From the NCBI GenBank assembly GCA_028707415.1, contig JAQWBC010000010.1:1-14364 (forward strand): a stretch of DNA of 14,364 bases. The letters run 5' to 3'. Made by a program: the position numbers and the translations under genes. Source of the stretch: Candidatus Izemoplasmatales bacterium (GTDB taxonomy: Bacteria; Bacillota_I; Bacilli_A; Izemoplasmatales; Hujiaoplasmataceae). The notes beneath the pieces were generated by a model. That model searched no databases. It saw nothing but the letters and a program-made list of their open reading frames with translations, and had not been told where the DNA came from. Below, piece after piece: positions 13,463 through 14,364 of the stretch (positions are counted from its first letter, which is position 1; every line of letters begins with the position of its first letter).

Positions 13463-13939
13463 TTATATACCTGTAACCATTAAAATACTGGCAAGCAATG
13501 CCAAAACCGCGTAGGTTTCGACAAGAACCGTCATCGTAATTCCTTTGCCAGATGCATCCGGTTGTTTAGCAACCATATTGATTGAACTGACAGCCATTTT
13601 CGCTTGAAAGTATGCCGAAATCGGAAGCACAATGATTCCCGGTATACAAGCCGCAAAATAAGAAAGTCCAGTGTCCATCGACATCGCGACATCAGGAGCG
13701 CCACTCAATACTCCGCAATTAATCAGAACCAATACAGCAATCAAAAAGCCGTAGATTCCTTGCGTCCCCGGAAGCGCCTGCAAAATTAATAATTTACCAA
13801 AAAGTTCTGGTTTTTCGCTGGAAACACCCGCAGCTGCTTTACCAGCCATTTGGACGCCTAAAGCCGAACCAAATCCTCCGAGACTCGCAACTAATGCCGC
13901 TCCCAGAATCGCATAAAACAAGCCATAATTGTCACTCAT
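13463..13939 (-). CDS. ntpK: V-type ATPase subunit K, Na+-type membrane rotor ring
   Basis: This is the 16-kDa proteolipid with four transmembrane helices (a fused double hairpin) that makes the rotating ion ring. The 158-aa sequence matches E. hirae NtpK in length and layout. The ion-site residues are all kept: L56, T59 and Q60 in LPGTQGIYGF, Y63, Q112 in FQAK, and E141 in VETYAVL. They correspond to L61, T64, Q65, Y68, Q110 and E139 of the Na+ enzyme. Only the second hairpin bears the carboxylate, as in NtpK. GGAGG lies 10 nt before the ATG. By comparison with the known structure, sodium coupling is predicted, not proven. Confidence 0.96.
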   Translation of the reverse strand: MSDNYGLFYAILGAALVASLGGFGSALGVQMAGKAAAGVSSEKPELFGKLLILQALPGTQGIYGFLIAVLVLINCGVLSGAPDVAMSMDTGLSYFAACIPGIIVLPISAYFQAKMAVSSINMVAKQPDASGKGITMTVLVETYAVLALLASILMVTGI

Positions 13940-13963
13940 GATATCAAATCCTCCACATGTTTT

Positions 13964-14364
13964 CTATTGATTTATATTATCATTGACCATGTCAATGTGT
14001 TTCAACTGCAAAGTTAAAGGTTGAAAAGGAATTCCTCCACCCTCATAAAACTTGCCAAAAAATTCGATATATTGAAGCCGAGAAGTATGAACATATGCTG
14101 ATAATAGTCCCATGGCCAAGTTAAATACATGTCCAATTACAAATACAATCGCCGCAAAGAAATATCCGATTATGTTGGTTGCCAACATCGCCGCCAACAT
14201 ATTCATCACCATTCCGAGAACTGCCGATGACATTGCTAGAGCAAGAATTCGTGAATAGGAGAGAATATCACCTAAATAACTTGTCGCTCCATATAATGAA
14301 TACAAGCCGATTCCAATCCGAGCAATCGGATTCTTTTGTTTCCAACCGGCGAATAAAACGATAA
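13964..14364 (-). CDS. ntpI: V/A-type ATPase subunit I (a-type stator), C-terminal part
   Basis: This is the C-terminal 132 codons of the membrane stator that forms the ion half-channels against the K ring. The gene enters from the right edge (visible start IVLFAGWKQKNPIARIGIGLY) and its N-terminus lies outside. Conserved blocks are GATSYLGDILSYSRILALAMSSAVLGMVMN and IGHVFNLAMGLLSAYVHTSRLQYIEFFGKFYEGGG. The Arg in SYSR and in HTSR are the residues expected to face the rotor carboxylate. At least two hydrophobic helices are visible. It ends 24 nt before ntpK, the usual I-K order. The TTG at 14305 is an internal codon, not a start. Confidence 0.94.
   Translation of the reverse strand, partial: IVLFAGWKQKNPIARIGIGLYSLYGATSYLGDILSYSRILALAMSSAVLGMVMNMLAAMLATNIIGYFFAAIVFVIGHVFNLAMGLLSAYVHTSRLQYIEFFGKFYEGGGIPFQPLTLQLKHIDMVNDNINQ

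Noticed and set aside
1..14364. CRISPR array or transposon
   Set aside because: No regularly spaced repeats, transposase-like frames or terminal inverted repeats were seen on reading both strands.

Overview
The window is a 14.4 kb piece of a low-GC, Firmicutes/Mollicutes-type bacterial chromosome in which every supported protein gene is read on the minus strand. TGA is used as a stop (pyrK, V-ATPase E, the Fic gene) and Trp is TGG, so the standard bacterial code applies and Mycoplasma/Spiroplasma are unlikely. A PyrR-regulated pyrimidine operon plus a V-type ATPase in Enterococcus-hirae order would suit an Acholeplasma/Izemoplasma/Haloplasma-like lineage or another deep Firmicute. That placement is an inference.

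Reading in the direction of transcription (right to left): (1) 14364-7699 is a V/A-type ATPase operon, I(partial)-K-E-C-F-A-B-D, with very short or negative gene spacing. The rotor subunit K keeps every residue that binds Na+ in E. hirae NtpK, so a sodium-coupled enzyme is predicted. (2) 7593-7517 is tRNA-Pro(GGG). (3) 7516-5516 is a roughly 2 kb insertion at the 3' half of that tRNA gene, bounded by a perfect 52-bp direct repeat of the tRNA 3' half. It contains paired 12-bp tandem repeats near each end that resemble integrase arm sites, a Fic-domain gene with an operator-like palindrome around its -35 box, and a decayed tRNA-Pro 5' half in inverted orientation followed by a terminator. No integrase is visible. 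(4) 5136-4666 is a small two-TM, SLATT-like protein gene. (5) 4529-3798 is a membrane-anchored alpha/beta hydrolase. (6) 3764-1 is the pyr operon: promoter, PyrR-binding attenuator leader, then pyrB-pyrR-pyrC-pyrK-pyrD (pyrD runs off the left edge).

The pyr genes encode steps 2 to 4 of UMP synthesis (carbamoyl-aspartate, dihydroorotate, orotate) plus their own regulator. Two RNA features stand out there. The attenuator terminator buries the pyrB Shine-Dalgarno and its U-tract runs directly into the AUG. The pyrR Shine-Dalgarno is separated from its AUG by a 10-bp hairpin. The most unusual DNA is the tRNA-bounded mini-island. It looks like a decayed or non-autonomous integrative element that has also replaced the terminator of the host tRNA.
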